Assembly (NCBI GenBank): GCA_963747775.1
Contig: CAVVGT010000003.1
Span: 310,001-374,000, forward strand
Direction: 5' to 3'
DNA length: 64,000 bases
Source: JAGVSZ01 sp963747775
GTDB taxonomy: Bacteria; Pseudomonadota; Gammaproteobacteria; Burkholderiales; SG8-39
How positions within the stretch are numbered: the stretch's first letter is position 1; each line of letters opens with the position of its first letter. This document shows, piece after piece, positions 8,771 through 16,442 of this stretch. The position numbers and the translations under genes were made by a program. The notes beneath the pieces were generated by a model. That model made no database searches. It saw nothing but the letters and a program-made list of their open reading frames with translations, and had not been told where the DNA came from.

Positions 8771-10087
8771 ATGACCAGAAGCTCAGCTGCGAACCCGTCC
8801 ATGCGGTCTGCCGCGTGCGCGTTTTGCGAGCGCATCAACCCGCCGGACTCGAAGTACTGCAACGCCTGCGGCGCGCCGCTAGACTTAGTCCCGTGCGCCC
8901 GCTGTGGAGCGGTGAACGATTCGACAGCGCCGAAGTGTCACCAGTGCGGTGCCGCGTGGCCGGGGAGCACACTGGGCGGACTCACTCGTTCGTCGTCCGC
9001 CACCGAAGCGTCGGACGCTACGGGATCCGGGGCGCGGACCGCTGAGGATAGAACGCAGCCGATCGCTGATGGACTCGACGGTCTCTTTCGTTGGTCGTCC
9101 GCCACCGAAGCGTCGGACGCTGCGGGATCCGGGGCGCGGACCGCTGAAGATAGAACGCAGCCGATCGCTGATGGATTCGACGGACTCTTTCGTTGGTCGT
9201 CCGCCACCGAAGCGTCGGACGCTGCGGGATCCGAAGCGCGGACCGCCGAACGTGGAACGCAGCCGATCGCGCAGCCATCTCTCGGCGCGGATGGACTCGA
9301 TCGTGATGCCGGGCTTTTCGCCACTTCGCAGGAGCTGGCGCGGCGGATGGCCCATTCCGATTTGGGCGCGGTAGCCGGTCGGCCGAACGGGAATACCCTC
9401 GGCACCCATGCCGCGAACGCCGACGTGCGCACAGCGGTTATTCCCTTGGCCGATGCGTTGCGGTCGTACCCCGCGGCGGCAATCGCCGGATCCCTGGCAA
9501 TCCGGGTTGCGCCACAAATCGTCCCTCGCCGGGGCCTGGCCGTGATCGTCGGTACGGTGGTCCTTGCCGTCGTTGCCGCGACCGCGTACTACGCGTACCG
9601 CGAGCGTCCAGTGCCCGACGTCCCGCAAATCCCTGCGGCGAGTGGCGCCGTAAGTGACGGTGGTAGCCCCGCCGCCACCGGTGCCCTCGTCAACCCGTCC
9701 GCGACCGCAGGTGACGGAGTGCCCACCACATCGACTTCGGCCCTCGCAGTCACGCCTCCCATTGCGGCCGACCCCCAGCCCATCGCGCCTGCACCCGAAG
9801 CCGCAATCCGTTCGGGAACCGCGGCCCCCGACGCTGCACGCTCACCGGCGACGGCTCCCCTTGCTCGTTCGTCCGGCGGAACCACCATCAGCGCGCGACG
9901 ACCCGGTGTGGAGGCAAGGGATCCGTCGAAAGTTGCTGCCCCCGTGCCCGCAGGGGTCGCGCGCCCGCGCTCCGCCGACGCTGGCCCGGGGATCCTCGAG
10001 CGTCAACCCGCGCGCGTAGGGCCGTGCACCGACGCGGTAGCGGCGCTCGGGCTGTGCGTGCCAGAAGCCATTCAACGGAGAGAATAG
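8771..10087 (+). CDS. Zinc-ribbon, repeat-containing single-pass membrane protein, unknown function
   Basis: This is a 438-residue protein. It begins with two zinc ribbons (CAFC...CNAC and CARC...CHQC, residues about 16-60), followed by three copies of a 34-residue repeat rich in Ser, Ala and Asp (about 75-168). A predicted membrane segment follows (about 258-278, AVIVGTVVLAVVAATAYYAY), then a Pro/Ala/Thr-rich, probably extracytoplasmic tail ending in a two-cysteine motif (PCTDAVAALGLCVP). The next gene, a TAXI-type binding protein, starts two bases after the stop, so they were co-transcribed. I do not recognise a function. The zinc ribbons would face the cytoplasm and the low-complexity tail the periplasm, which suggests a sensor or scaffold. 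Its partner gene is now truncated. Confidence 0.75.
   Translation: MTRSSAANPSMRSAACAFCERINPPDSKYCNACGAPLDLVPCARCGAVNDSTAPKCHQCGAAWPGSTLGGLTRSSSATEASDATGSGARTAEDRTQPIADGLDGLFRWSSATEASDAAGSGARTAEDRTQPIADGFDGLFRWSSATEASDAAGSEARTAERGTQPIAQPSLGADGLDRDAGLFATSQELARRMAHSDLGAVAGRPNGNTLGTHAANADVRTAVIPLADALRSYPAAAIAGSLAIRVAPQIVPRRGLAVIVGTVVLAVVAATAYYAYRERPVPDVPQIPAASGAVSDGGSPAATGALVNPSATAGDGVPTTSTSALAVTPPIAADPQPIAPAPEAAIRSGTAAPDAARSPATAPLARSSGGTTISARRPGVEARDPSKVAAPVPAGVARPRSADAGPGILERQPARVGPCTDAVAALGLCVPEAIQRRE
8993..9275 (+). repeat. Three tandem 102-bp coding repeats
   Basis: Units start at 8993, 9095 and 9197 with exactly 102 bp between starts; the third is partial. They keep the reading frame and encode 34 residues each (SSATEASDA...TAEDRTQPIAD). 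Units one and two differ at only a few bases and the third diverges toward its end. The near identity points to recent amplification by unequal exchange or slippage. Confidence 0.9.
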
Positions 10088-10088
10088 T

Positions 10089-10361
10089 ATGGCGGCGGGG
10101 AAACTCGCGGGAGCGCTGCTCGCCGCAGTGCTGTGTCTTCAGAGCGGGGCCGCGCCGGCGGCGTCGGCAGCATACATGATCGTGACCGCGTCGGAGCGCG
10201 GCACCTATTTCGCGATCGGTACGGATCTCGCCAAGTTTGTAGCGCCGGCGGTAGACATCGATCTGGAGGTCCTGCCGACGGCGGGGTCGGCAGCGAACAT
10301 CCGCCTGCTTCGTTACGAGCCGGGCGTGAAATTCGCGATCGTCCAGGCCGACGTCTATCAG
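10089..10361 (+). pseudogene. TAXI-family TRAP solute-binding protein, truncated
   Basis: The first 91 codons give a signal peptide (hydrophobic about 5-27, ending in an Ala-rich site) and the start of a TAXI-type periplasmic binding protein: ASERGTYFAIGTDLAKF, VLPTAGSAANIRLLR, EPGVKFAIVQADVYQ. A normal protein of this family is over 300 residues. At 10361 the sequence switches abruptly to the interior of an IS200 copy and the frame runs on as nonsense to 10730. No 3' half of the gene lies beyond the element, so a deletion removed it together with the left half of the element. The gene is surely inactive. Confidence 0.85.
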
Positions 10362-10665
10362 GCTGGCCGGATACAAGGAGAGCCGCATCGAGGAGGGGCA
10401 TCTGATGTCCGATCACGTGCACAGGATGATTGCGATCCCGCCGAAGTACGCAGTCTCGCAGGTGATCGGGTACATCAAGGGGAAGAGCGCGATTCATCTG
10501 GCGCGGGTGTACGGGGAGAGGAAGCGCAACTTCGTGGGTCAGAATTTCTGGGCTCGAGGGTATTTCGTCTCGACGGTAGGCCGAGACGAGGCGCTCATCC
10601 GGGAGTACATCAGGAATCAGGAAGAAGAGGACAAGCGCCTGGATCAAATGAAGCTTTGGCAGTAG
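10361..10665 (+). pseudogene. TnpA remnant
   Basis: This is the C-terminal two-thirds of the IS200 transposase. It is open from an internal ATG at 10405 to the stop at 10665 and keeps the HVH pair and the YIRNQ tyrosine. The first Met after HVH is Arg. The N-terminal strand and helix are absent, so independent activity is unlikely. Confidence 0.85.
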
Positions 10666-10776
10666 GGGAGCCACCTTCAGGTGGCTCAAAGAGGGCGGGC
10701 CGCGTTAGCGGCCAGTTCAAGCCGCTCTGAGCGGCTCACACATTAAGGCCCCCGGCCTTGCCGGGGGATATTTACT
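10361..10776 (+). mobile_element. IS200-type element, 5'-truncated second copy
   Basis: From 10361 the sequence matches 8281 onward (constant offset 2080) almost base for base to the end of the hairpin array, after which the flanks differ. Differences seen include an ATG to AGG change after HVH, one silent change, one base lost in the second hairpin and single changes in loops. The left part of the element is missing. The two copies are in direct orientation, so recombination between them would delete the zinc-ribbon gene. Confidence 0.92.
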
Positions 10777-10854
10777 GTGAGAACTTGCAAGAGTAATGAA
10801 CTCACGGCATCCGACGCGAATCTCCCGTGAGTTACTTCGCGTGAGGATTTTTTA

Positions 10855-11092
10855 CTACGTCGGCGGCGGAAGCATCCCATTCGGCGAGCGTGCCTCGATG
10901 CTTGTGCCACGTGAAAGCTTCCCAACAAGTGCGAGCTCATTCTTGAAGGTTTGATAGGCTTTCCGAAGCGCCTCCGTCGGGCCCGAGTCTTTCCTGACAA
11001 TAGATTTCCAGGGCTCGCGCATCGCAAGCTGCTTCGCGGCCCAAGTTACCCCTCGCCGGATCGCCAGGCTTCACTCGTCTCTCAATCTCCAC
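10855..11092 (-). pseudogene. Relic of the island hypothetical gene (paralog of 15750-16367)
   Basis: Read on the minus strand from 11092, the sequence encodes VEIERRVKPGDPARG, then needs a frame change at a G-run near 11050, then continues as VTWAAKQLAMREPWKS and on to a stop at 10855. The intact gene at 15750-16367 has VEIERLAKPDDPARGVAWAAAQLSKREPWKS in the same order. The relic lacks the first half of the gene and carries the frameshift. It directly abuts the repeat at 11093 that in the intact island lies upstream of the integrase, so the integrase of this older island has been deleted. Confidence 0.8.
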
Positions 11093-11247
11093 GCGCATAG
11101 GGCCGCACTCAGGCGAAAGCGTTGTGCACCTTGAAAGTCGCGAATCAGCTTACTTCGCTTCATGCGTCAAAGGGTTACTGCACCTTGACGCGACGCGGGT
11201 GCATTCAGGGAGAGAATGCTAGTGGTCCCGCCGTCATGAGTCGACCC
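11093..11247. repeat. Degenerate attachment-site repeat, copy A (older island)
   Basis: Starting with gcgcatagggccgcac, this segment aligns with 17435-17590 without net insertion or loss: both copies have exactly 132 bp from that start to gtcccgccgtca. The end of copy A (11225-11247) matches the 3' end of the tRNA-Arg gene (acceptor strand and part of the T arm) with mutations. This is what a displaced attachment site looks like after repeated integration at the same tRNA. The matching pair of hairpins is described with copy B. Confidence 0.8.
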
Positions 11248-11441
11248 CCGCGCCGTTGCTGGCTCTCCGGATAGGTGCCCCCAGAATCCGCCGCTCCATC
11301 CGTCGCTGAATTCCGCAGAGGCGGGCCCCGGACCGTCGCCCGCTCCCGCCTCCCGCTCCCACCACCCGCACGGAAAGACGACGATGAGCCGGTGACGCTC
11401 GGACCACACGTGATGGCCGTCCTCGGTGCCGGGGCAACAGG
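11248..11441. other. No recognisable gene
   Basis: Frames here are open only because of high GC. I see no coding pattern, start signal, terminator or repeat that I can support. Confidence 0.5.
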
Positions 11442-11675
11442 TCACGAGTAGGTCCACTCCCGGACGACCGAGCCAGTCGAGTCCAGCACGCGCACGGTGC
11501 TTGGGGGATTCGCGGCAGCCCACATCTTCGCGTAGTCGATCGCGAGAGGACGGTCCGCGAAGGAATAAGGCTTTTTCGCGCCCTGCATTGAGACCTCCCA
11601 CGAGAATCGAGAGCTCGGGCGTACCAGCACGAGCCGGCGCGACCGGATGTCAGAGCGAACGAATCCCTTAGCCAC
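11442..11675 (-). CDS. Small hypothetical protein, DUF2188-like tail
   Basis: This 77-residue frame starts with GTG at 11675 behind a GAGG about eight bases upstream. The second half (SFADRPLAIDYAKMWAAANPP... ending VRVLDSTGSVVREWTYS) has the rhythm of the small DUF2188 fold: a helix after a strand, then a strand ending in a D-x-x-G-x-V turn. The first half has no clear relatives. It sits among other small minus-strand genes typical of integrated elements. An internal ATG at 11588 would give a 48-residue protein holding just the DUF2188-like part. Confidence 0.45.
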   Translation of the reverse strand: MAKGFVRSDIRSRRLVLVRPSSRFSWEVSMQGAKKPYSFADRPLAIDYAKMWAAANPPSTVRVLDSTGSVVREWTYS

Positions 11676-11689
11676 GCGCCTGTCCTCAA

Positions 11690-11879
11690 CGCTTGAGATG
11701 AGCGGGGCCTTGCGCGCCTGGCGGGTATCGGCCTAGGTCTCGCACTCGCACTCGCGGCGGGTTACGAGATCACGCGCCACCCACGGTCCTCCTATGGGGC
11801 GCCTTACGACTACTGCCGCGCGAGTAGCGCCGCTGGCGGTCCACATGCCGGCCTGAGCGGGCCTGAGCGGTAGAACCGT
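11690..11879. other. No supported gene; possible relic of a small membrane protein
   Basis: A plus-strand frame from about 11710 to 11874 reads LARLAGIGLGLALALAAGYEI then a Tyr/Ser/Arg-rich tail and a stop, which looks like a membrane helix. It has no start codon or ribosome site in frame, so I do not call it a gene. Confidence 0.3.
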
Positions 11880-12065
11880 TTAGCCCTTTCCCTTCTCCAG
11901 CCGCTCCACCTCCAGTGCTAGCTCGCGGAACTTCTTGGCGATGCGCTTGGAGGCCTCGCCCTTCTTCAACTCGATCGCGCAATAGGCGTCTCGATCGAAT
12001 CTAAGACGCAACTGAAACGGTCCGTTACCGGCTGGCTGCATCACCCCGATCCCTTGAAGTGTCAT
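11880..12065 (-). CDS. Small hypothetical protein
   Basis: This 61-residue frame begins at ATG 12065 with a strong GGAGG five to nine bases upstream, which is the best support for it. The protein has a strand-rich first half (GPFQLRLRFDRDAYCAIEL) and a basic amphipathic helix (KRIAKKFRELALEVERLEKGK). This size and layout are common in phage and island accessory genes. I cannot name a family. Confidence 0.6.
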   Translation of the reverse strand: MTLQGIGVMQPAGNGPFQLRLRFDRDAYCAIELKKGEASKRIAKKFRELALEVERLEKGKG

Positions 12066-12135
12066 GGGGTCCTCCTCCCTCACTTTCTCGTCGTTTCACA
12101 AGCCTTACTGACGCGTCACGCCTTGGTATCGTTCC

Positions 12136-12345
12136 CTAGTTTCGGCCGTCACTGCTCATGCCGTCCTCCACGACCCCCCAACGGCTCCCTTCCGCCGCCT
12201 TGGGGAGCGCCACGAGGCCCGTCCGACCGTTCTCGCGAATCAGAACGCGGGTCTCATCGACCCACCATAGGGTTCCCTTGTGCTTGTGTCCGTTCTCCTC
12301 GGCGATCCACACCTGGAGTCCGAGCCAGCGGCGCTTGGCCTTCAT
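12136..12345 (-). CDS. Small hypothetical protein, possible SH3-like barrel
   Basis: This 69-residue frame starts at ATG 12345, with a GGGGGA tract about eight bases upstream. The sequence alternates short strands and turns (GLQVWIAEENGHKHKGTLWWVDETRVLIRENGRTGLVAL), which suggests a small beta barrel. It lies 70 bp upstream of the preceding minus-strand small gene and may be co-transcribed with it. No family is recognised. Confidence 0.5.
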   Translation of the reverse strand: MKAKRRWLGLQVWIAEENGHKHKGTLWWVDETRVLIRENGRTGLVALPKAAEGSRWGVVEDGMSSDGRN

Positions 12346-12559
12346 CGCAAAAATCCCCCACCCTCAAGTTATGCTTACATGGCATGTCGTTCCTCGACTG
12401 TGACAAAGGGTCACACTGCGTGGACGAATGCAAAGGGGGAAGTGAACGGGCGTCAAGTCGGTACGAAAAGTACCGAGCGATCACGCGACCGAGCCTAGCC
12501 AGCACGCTGGCTGGTCAAGTGGGCTACTGTACCGGTCGAACGGTAAGCGCAGGGTGGAG
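12346..12559. other. No recognisable gene
   Basis: This spacer separates the small minus-strand genes from the PEP-CTERM remnant. Several frames are open but none has a start signal or a family pattern. The missing 5' end of the PEP-CTERM gene should have been here. Confidence 0.4.
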
Positions 12560-13291
12560 GAGATACCATCAACTTCTGCAGCTCTTTGTTCGATACAACG
12601 AGGGGACGGGGCAAGCGGAACTCGTTTACATCCTTCAGGATTTCGATGCGGACACCATCACGACGTTCGGTGCTGTCGCGCTTGCGTCGTTTGTTCCGGT
12701 AGGAGCAGATCAGATTACGCTCTTCATCGAGCGCCCCGATTCTGGGGCCCCAATGGGTGGCAGCTTTGCTTTCGCTACGTCCGGCCAGATGTTTCAAGGC
12801 GAAAATTTCGTCCGCGCACAGTTTTTTGTTGCGGAGGTTCGGGGATGTCGAGGGTTAGCCGCTTCATCTTTAGCGGGACACTCAGTGTCGTTGCCGATAA
12901 CCACACGCCTGTACCGGACGGTGGGGGAACATTCACCACATTCAACCCCTACGCATCGATCGACGATGGAGCGGTCGCGTTCTCGACCGGCGCGGCAGTT
13001 TTCAGCAACTACGGCGGCCGGCTGACGAAAGTCTTTGACATAGAAGATTTCCGATCTCTGTTCCCGAACGAGAACGAGGCCGTATTCAGCGTGGCCGCTT
13101 TCTTCCACGAGGCAATGAGTGGCAATCAAATCACGTTCATCGTGTCGGGAGAAGACCCAGATGAGGAACGCTTTGTGGGACACATCATCCGGTCTACCGC
13201 AGCCATCGCGCCCGAACCCTCCTCTCTGGCCCTGTTGCTGCTCGGCCTCGCCCTCGCCGGCCTCGGCTTCTCCCGCCGCACGCTGCACTGA
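12560..13291 (+). pseudogene. PEP-CTERM protein gene, truncated and frameshifted
   Basis: The C-terminus is a classic PEP-CTERM sorting tail: PEPSSLALLLLGLALAGLGF followed by SRRTLH, recognised by exosortase XrtA. Upstream, two reading frames each carry one related module: ...AVALASFVPVGADQITLFI in the first and ...VAAFFHEAMSGNQITFIV in the second. The switch between frames lies near 12835-12845, beside a run of six T and a run of four G. No signal peptide or start is found upstream of about 12580, so the 5' end is also missing. An assembly error could explain the frameshift but not the missing N-terminus. Confidence 0.75.
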
Positions 13292-13322
13292 GTAGCTCGC
13301 AACAGGACCCCGCCCGCGTGGC
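13275..13322 (+). repeat. PEP-CTERM tail and broken terminator, left copy of direct repeat
   Basis: This copy contains gccgcacgctgcactgagt and then cgcaacaggaccccgcccgc. It matches 15551-15603 apart from a 4-base length difference in the middle and scattered changes. The right arm of the terminator hairpin that should follow is missing here. Confidence 0.7.
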
Positions 13323-13332
13323 ACGCAAGCTC

Positions 13333-15357
13333 TCACGCGTTCGTTGACCCGTCGATTCCCGGGAAATTCGGGTTCACGGATTCGGCCGCGAGCCGCGCCC
13401 CGGTCGGAGCGAGCGCGCTATAGGTGGCCAGCGTTTCTGCTGGAAGCGGACCGACCCACTGCGCCAGGTCCGCGAAGCGCGCGCCTTGCCGCACGAGGAA
13501 CGCGACGTAGGTGTGGCGCAGCGCTGTGGGCGTCACCTCGTCCACGCGCTCGATGCCGGCGTCATGCGCGGCGCACAGCAGCTTCGTCGCGAGCGAATCG
13601 AGGCTCGCAGCGTCGCCCGGAAGGTCGCACAGAACCGGCTCCTCGGCGCCGGCTGCACGGATCGACAGCAGCCGCACGAGACCTTCGTTGATCCTGACGG
13701 TCCTCCGCGGCGGGCCGCGAAGCTCGATCGCGCCTCGGACGAGGTCCACGTCGGCGCCGCGCAGGCCAACCGCCTCTTCGGGCGAGAGCCCCAAGAGGAG
13801 AAGGGCGATCGCAAGCCGTGTTTCCGAATCGGCTGCGCGCACCAGCGAGACGACGTCTTGCGGGCTGAGTTCGCGCGGCATGTCGTGCGGCCTCGCGAGC
13901 AGGCGCGGCCGTTCTTCTTCGAGCTGCGACAGTCCGGTCTGCCCGAGACCGAGCGGGGGCGCCCCGTGCAAGAGCCGCCCCGCCACGATCGGCTGCGCGA
14001 TCACAACCGAGGGATGCGGCTCGGGTCGGTTGAAGAGTTCGACGAGCCAGACCGCGAGGAGCCCGAGCACCAACGATCCCGCCAGCACGAGCGCCGCATC
14101 GCGCCAATAGTGGGGCCGCCAGGGCTGCCTCGGGAGTGCAGCCTGCTCGAGCACATGCACGGCGGGCATGCGCGAGCGCTCGGTCGCGTCGAGCCGCGCC
14201 TTGCGCCGCAGCGCGTCTTGGTAGGCCCTCTCGAGCTGTCCGAGTTCGTCCTGAAGAGACTTGTACTGACTGAAGCGTGCCGCGAATGCACCAACTTCCT
14301 GCCGCCGAGACGCAATCTGCGATTGCAGGCGCTGCGCCGCCTCGCGGGCGCTCGCCAGCTCCTCGTCGGCCTCGGAAAGCGTGTGCTGCTGTCCGGTCTC
14401 ACGCTGCGCTTTGATCTGCTGCTCAAGCTCGACGAGGCGCGCGCGAAGCGCACGGGCCTTCGGATCCATGGCAAGGTAGTCCGGCGTGTATACCCTCTCG
14501 AGGTCGCGCAGATCTTCGCGGGCCTGCGACGCGCGTTGCTCGAGGTTCGCCAGCGTCGGGTTGTCCCTGGAGCGCACGACGCTTCGGCCAGCGGCGGCGG
14601 ACCCGCGAGTCGCGCGCACTTTGCCTTCCGCAGCGGCGACGCGCTCGTTCGCCTCCTTGAGCGCCTTGGCGAGGCCCTGCATCTCGGCGAGCACGTCGTT
14701 CTCCTCGCGCTCGGGTGACACGATGTTGCTGCGACGGCGGAAATCCTCGACTGCGCGACGCTTGTCCGCGACCGCGGCTTCCAGCTTGGCCGCTTCCTCG
14801 TCGGCGCGCGCTCGCGCCTCAGTCGTCGTGTCGCGATAGCTGCGTGCGACCGCCTCTCGATACGTCTCACTGATGCCGATGAGCAGCGCGGCGGGCAGCT
14901 CCGGGCGCGATCCCATGGCCGCCAGCTCGACGACATTCGTTCCGGCAAGCGGCGTCACGGTCAGCGAGGATTGCAGACCGAGGATCGGATCCGGCCCAAG
15001 CGGCGAGAGGTCATGACCTGCCTCGCGCAGGCGATTGGCCACCTGCTCGATCAGCGGGCGGCTCGAAAGCGCCTGCAGCTCAGTCAAAAAAGGCAGGTTC
15101 GAGTCCGGTGCCGGGCTCGTCGTCTGCGTCTCCGCAGGCAGCGAACCGCTCGCCGGCGTGATCTGCAGTCTTGCCGTCGCGCGGTACTCCGCGGGACGCA
15201 GGAAGTTCCAAGTCAGACCCACAGCGAGCGCGACGATGAATATGCTCAGGAAGGAGCGCAGGCGGCGGCGGTTGGCGCGGCCCGTTGCGGCTGCGCGCGC
15301 GAACAAATCCCGGGACTCGATCGTCCGCATGCCCTGGAAATCGTCAGGAGGACCCAT
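13333..15357 (-). CDS. Wzz/GumC-like chain-length protein fused to a degenerate tyrosine recombinase domain
   Basis: This is a 674-residue inner-membrane protein. The N-terminal half is a polysaccharide co-polymerase: TM helix at about 33-53, a Wzz domain (EYRATARLQITPASG), a long periplasmic coiled coil (about 180-390), then a GNVR-like stretch and TM helix near 420-440. Unexpectedly, the cytosolic C-terminus (about 500-665) reads like a tyrosine recombinase catalytic domain: SPEEAVGLRGADVDLVRGAIEL, TPTALRHTYVAFLVRQG, WVGPLPAETLATYSAL. The second catalytic Arg and the Tyr remain, but the first Arg is Ser, the His of HxxR is Thr and the next His is Pro, so catalysis is unlikely. A bacterial tyrosine kinase is the usual C-terminal partner in such proteins. 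ATG 15330 is a second possible start. Confidence 0.8.
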   Translation of the reverse strand: MGPPDDFQGMRTIESRDLFARAAATGRANRRRLRSFLSIFIVALAVGLTWNFLRPAEYRATARLQITPASGSLPAETQTTSPAPDSNLPFLTELQALSSRPLIEQVANRLREAGHDLSPLGPDPILGLQSSLTVTPLAGTNVVELAAMGSRPELPAALLIGISETYREAVARSYRDTTTEARARADEEAAKLEAAVADKRRAVEDFRRRSNIVSPEREENDVLAEMQGLAKALKEANERVAAAEGKVRATRGSAAAGRSVVRSRDNPTLANLEQRASQAREDLRDLERVYTPDYLAMDPKARALRARLVELEQQIKAQRETGQQHTLSEADEELASAREAAQRLQSQIASRRQEVGAFAARFSQYKSLQDELGQLERAYQDALRRKARLDATERSRMPAVHVLEQAALPRQPWRPHYWRDAALVLAGSLVLGLLAVWLVELFNRPEPHPSVVIAQPIVAGRLLHGAPPLGLGQTGLSQLEEERPRLLARPHDMPRELSPQDVVSLVRAADSETRLAIALLLLGLSPEEAVGLRGADVDLVRGAIELRGPPRRTVRINEGLVRLLSIRAAGAEEPVLCDLPGDAASLDSLATKLLCAAHDAGIERVDEVTPTALRHTYVAFLVRQGARFADLAQWVGPLPAETLATYSALAPTGARLAAESVNPNFPGIDGSTNA

Positions 15358-15550
15358 GACGGCATTATCGCTCGTGCCGCGCGGGTGAATTGCAAAATCC
15401 GTACACCGACCGCTGCCCGCCTCAGTCTTCACGCGCTCGCCGGAGGGCGACCTCGGATTCTCAAGGCGGCCTTCGCCGTCCCCCCCGGACAGCGTCATCC
15501 CGTCATCCGATCGTCGCCCGGCCCCGACTCCCGCTCCCATCACGCCCGCC

Positions 15551-15603
15551 GCCGCAAGCTGCACTGAGTGGCACGGAGCGCAACCGGACCCCGCCCGCAT
15601 GGC
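15551..15603 (+). repeat. PEP-CTERM tail and terminator, right copy of direct repeat
   Basis: In the frame ending at 15567 the codons read HARRRKLH then stop, a typical PEP-CTERM basic tail, but the hydrophobic helix and PEP motif are not present upstream. The copy keeps the full terminator. It is paired with 13275-13322, so the two bracket the chain-length/recombinase gene. Confidence 0.65.
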
Positions 15604-15611
15604 GGGGTTTT
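15589..15611 (+). terminator. Rho-independent terminator
   Basis: CCCCGCC, loop cgcat, GGCGGGG, then TTTT: a seven-pair perfect stem with a short U tract. It follows the remnant PEP-CTERM tail and on this strand has no intact gene to serve. Confidence 0.75.
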
Positions 15612-15749
15612 CAGTTGCGGGCCTACGGACTTATGGCTTATTAGCCCGCGAGGTCTTGCCGCGACTCGTCTTGATGCCGAAGTATCTGGCGCAATTCCCG
15701 GAGCATCCCCCGCGTGCCGCCCTTGTAGGCGTTGCGGCTAACGCGCGCT

Positions 15750-16367
15750 CTACCTTCCGGCGTCCGCGGCCCCGTCGAGTTCTCCCAAGGTCGCCATCGC
15801 CGGATGAGCGCCGATTGCCGCGCCCGACGTTCCGAAGTCCAGCCGTTCGCGATGCTGCGCCTCCAAAAGTCTGTTTGGCTCGATTTCGGTTTCCCGTGCG
15901 CGCGAGGGGATGCCGTTGTTGACCTGTTGCGGTCCCGTAGTCACGTTGGCCTGCTTGGCAAAGATGGCCGGATCGCGGCTTGTGGCGCCCGACTCAAGAA
16001 AGGATTTCCAGGGCTCGCGCTTCGAAAGCTGTGCCGCCGCCCATGCCACGCCCCGCGCCGGGTCATCCGGCTTGGCGAGCCGCTCTATCTCCACCACTAG
16101 CGCGCCTTGATTCAGCGCGGTCCATTTCGTTCCAGGCCCGCGACGCTTGCGTTCCGGGTACAGCTCTCTGGCAAGGGCGAGAGAAAGCTCATAGAACATT
16201 GCCGGACTCTCTCCGATGCCGTACCGCTTGCACAGCTTCAACAGCGAGGTGTGGTCCTCGTCGCTCCACTTTGCGACGCACCGCTGAATCGCCGCGTCGC
16301 TCATCAGTAACCCGACGCGACGGGCTTCGGGCCGCTGGAAATAGACCTCGGATTGCTTCTTCTTCAT
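15750..16367 (-). CDS. Island-encoded hypothetical protein
   Basis: This 205-residue soluble protein starts at ATG 16367 behind GAAGGGA. The N-terminal part is basic, and a helical centre follows (SDAAIQRCVAKWSDEDHTSLLKLCKRYG, then LYPERKRRGPGTKWTALNQGALVVEIERL). The C-terminal third is low complexity and may be disordered. I do not recognise the family. It lies 75 bp downstream of the integrase end in the same direction. A decayed paralog at 10855-11092 holds the same position relative to the older attachment repeat, so this gene is a regular partner of this integrase type and may be its accessory or regulatory factor. Confidence 0.65.
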   Translation of the reverse strand: MKKKQSEVYFQRPEARRVGLLMSDAAIQRCVAKWSDEDHTSLLKLCKRYGIGESPAMFYELSLALARELYPERKRRGPGTKWTALNQGALVVEIERLAKPDDPARGVAWAAAQLSKREPWKSFLESGATSRDPAIFAKQANVTTGPQQVNNGIPSRARETEIEPNRLLEAQHRERLDFGTSGAAIGAHPAMATLGELDGAADAGR

Positions 16368-16442
16368 CGCGCGTCCCTTCGCGCCCTTGAGAGAGGGAGC
16401 CGCGCCAGCCGGGCAAGGGAACCCGGTTTTCGCCCCGTCGGG

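Noticed and set aside
8993..9275. CRISPR array
   Set aside because: Repeats are 102 bp without spacers, in frame with the surrounding gene, and they encode a protein repeat.
11234..11689. 151-residue minus-strand frame
   Set aside because: Arg/Ser/Gly-rich composition, no family features, and overlap with the better supported 77-residue frame.
12054..12560. Start of the PEP-CTERM protein further upstream in the first frame
   Set aside because: That frame is open to 12054, but the residues are Cys/Arg/Ser-rich, lack a signal peptide and overlap two small genes on the other strand.
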